A DNA stretch of 64,000 nt, taken from Rhodocyclaceae bacterium. GTDB taxonomy: Bacteria; Pseudomonadota; Gammaproteobacteria; Burkholderiales; Rhodocyclaceae. The translations under genes were made by a program, and so were the position numbers. The notes below the pieces were generated by a model that saw nothing but the letters and a program-made list of their open reading frames with translations, was not told the origin of the DNA and searched no databases. The stretch is from contig JAOADW010000030.1 of NCBI GenBank assembly GCA_026417115.1, positions 1-64,000 of the forward strand, in the 5' to 3' direction. Positions 63,733 through 64,000 of this stretch are shown piece by piece; within the stretch, counting starts at the first letter, position 1; every line of letters begins with the position of its first letter.

Positions 63733-64000
63733 AAGGCTCCCTTGGGGGCTCCTTCCCTGCGTGCAGCAGCGCGTCCGGCTTCGAACGCCTGCCGGTTTGC
63801 TTCGAGCAGATGCGGTTTTTTCGCCGCGAAGCGCTGCAAGACGGCTTCGCGCAAGACTTCGGCGGGAAACGGCAAATGATCGGCGACCGCACCGAGCATC
63901 ACCGTGTTGCCCAAGCGCAAATCGCCGAGCTCGCGTGCGATCTTCATCGCATCGAAGGCGATGACGTGTAGACCATGCGCTTGCATCTTTGCGATCGGAT
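63729..64000 (-). CDS. Indolepyruvate/2-oxoacid oxidoreductase beta subunit, C-terminal part
   Basis: The 3' end of a gene that continues past the right edge; about 90 codons are visible. The sequence [28 protein letters not shown] and the C-terminal [20 protein letters not shown] resemble the gamma/beta subunit (POR_gamma, IorB) of pyruvate/indolepyruvate:ferredoxin oxidoreductases. The stop overlaps the folD start. The internal ATG at 63986 is not the start, because the frame is open to the window end. Confidence 0.75.
   Translation of the reverse strand, partial: PIAKMQAHGLHVIAFDAMKIARELGDLRLGNTVMLGAVADHLPFPAEVLREAVLQRFAAKKPHLLEANRQAFEAGRAAARREGAPKGAL

Overview
The window reads as a GC-rich betaproteobacterial chromosome. 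The evidence is a complete division and cell-wall (dcw) cluster in classical order, the lptD-surA-pdxA-rsmA block, the ssb-MFS-uvrA block, and the rsmI/yraN/diaA/dolP order. A dissimilatory sat-aprB-aprA operon points to a sulfur-oxidising lithotroph of the Thiobacillus/Hydrogenophilales/Nitrosomonadales type; the exact genus cannot be read from the sequence. Almost all of the window is coding. No IS element, prophage, CRISPR array, tRNA or rRNA was found. The one structural RNA gene is rnpB.

Layout: 1-7.6 kb, murU-amgK (peptidoglycan recycling, minus strand) divergent from lptD-surA-pdxA-rsmA (outer-membrane biogenesis, vitamin B6, rRNA methylation). 7.6-25 kb, dcw cluster on the minus strand (mraZ, rsmH, ftsL, ftsI, murE, murF, mraY, murD, ftsW, murG, murC, murB, ddl, ftsQ, ftsA, ftsZ). 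Nearly every junction overlaps, and a clear promoter is overlaid by four MraZ boxes. 25-30 kb, rnpB, a small lipoprotein gene, pyrC and rsmI on the minus strand, then yraN, diaA/gmhA, dolP and rfaE2 on the plus strand. 30-39 kb, ssb and an MFS gene, uvrA, UDP-glucose dehydrogenase with a nucleotide-sugar epimerase, moaC, and a BepA-like M48 protease. 39-44 kb, sat-aprB-aprA with a strong terminator, followed by a cysteine-cluster protein gene.

44-56 kb is the accessory part. A three-gene cassette (ThDP-dependent enzyme, family-2 glycosyltransferase, PaaK/CapK-like adenylate-forming enzyme) has no recognised product. Next comes a five-gene signalling operon: response regulator, REC-REC-PAS-GAF-PAS-GGDEF-EAL protein, substrate-binding lipoprotein, HAMP-PAS membrane protein without an output domain, and PAS histidine kinase. 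Its four junctions are all identical ATGA overlaps. 56-64 kb holds a divergent CbbQ/CbbO-type AAA+/VWA pair, a CBS-domain protein, and a minus-strand run of iorB (cut by the right edge), folD, purE, purK and tsaC/sua5.

The most notable observations are: a MurE that lacks its whole N-terminal UDP-binding domain although the ORFs around it are intact; the split solute-sensing/cyclic-di-GMP operon; the uncharacterised ThDP/GT2/PaaK cassette; and the exactly 10-bp-phased MraZ boxes on the mra promoter. Protein family names come from recognising motifs and gene order by eye; no database search was run.
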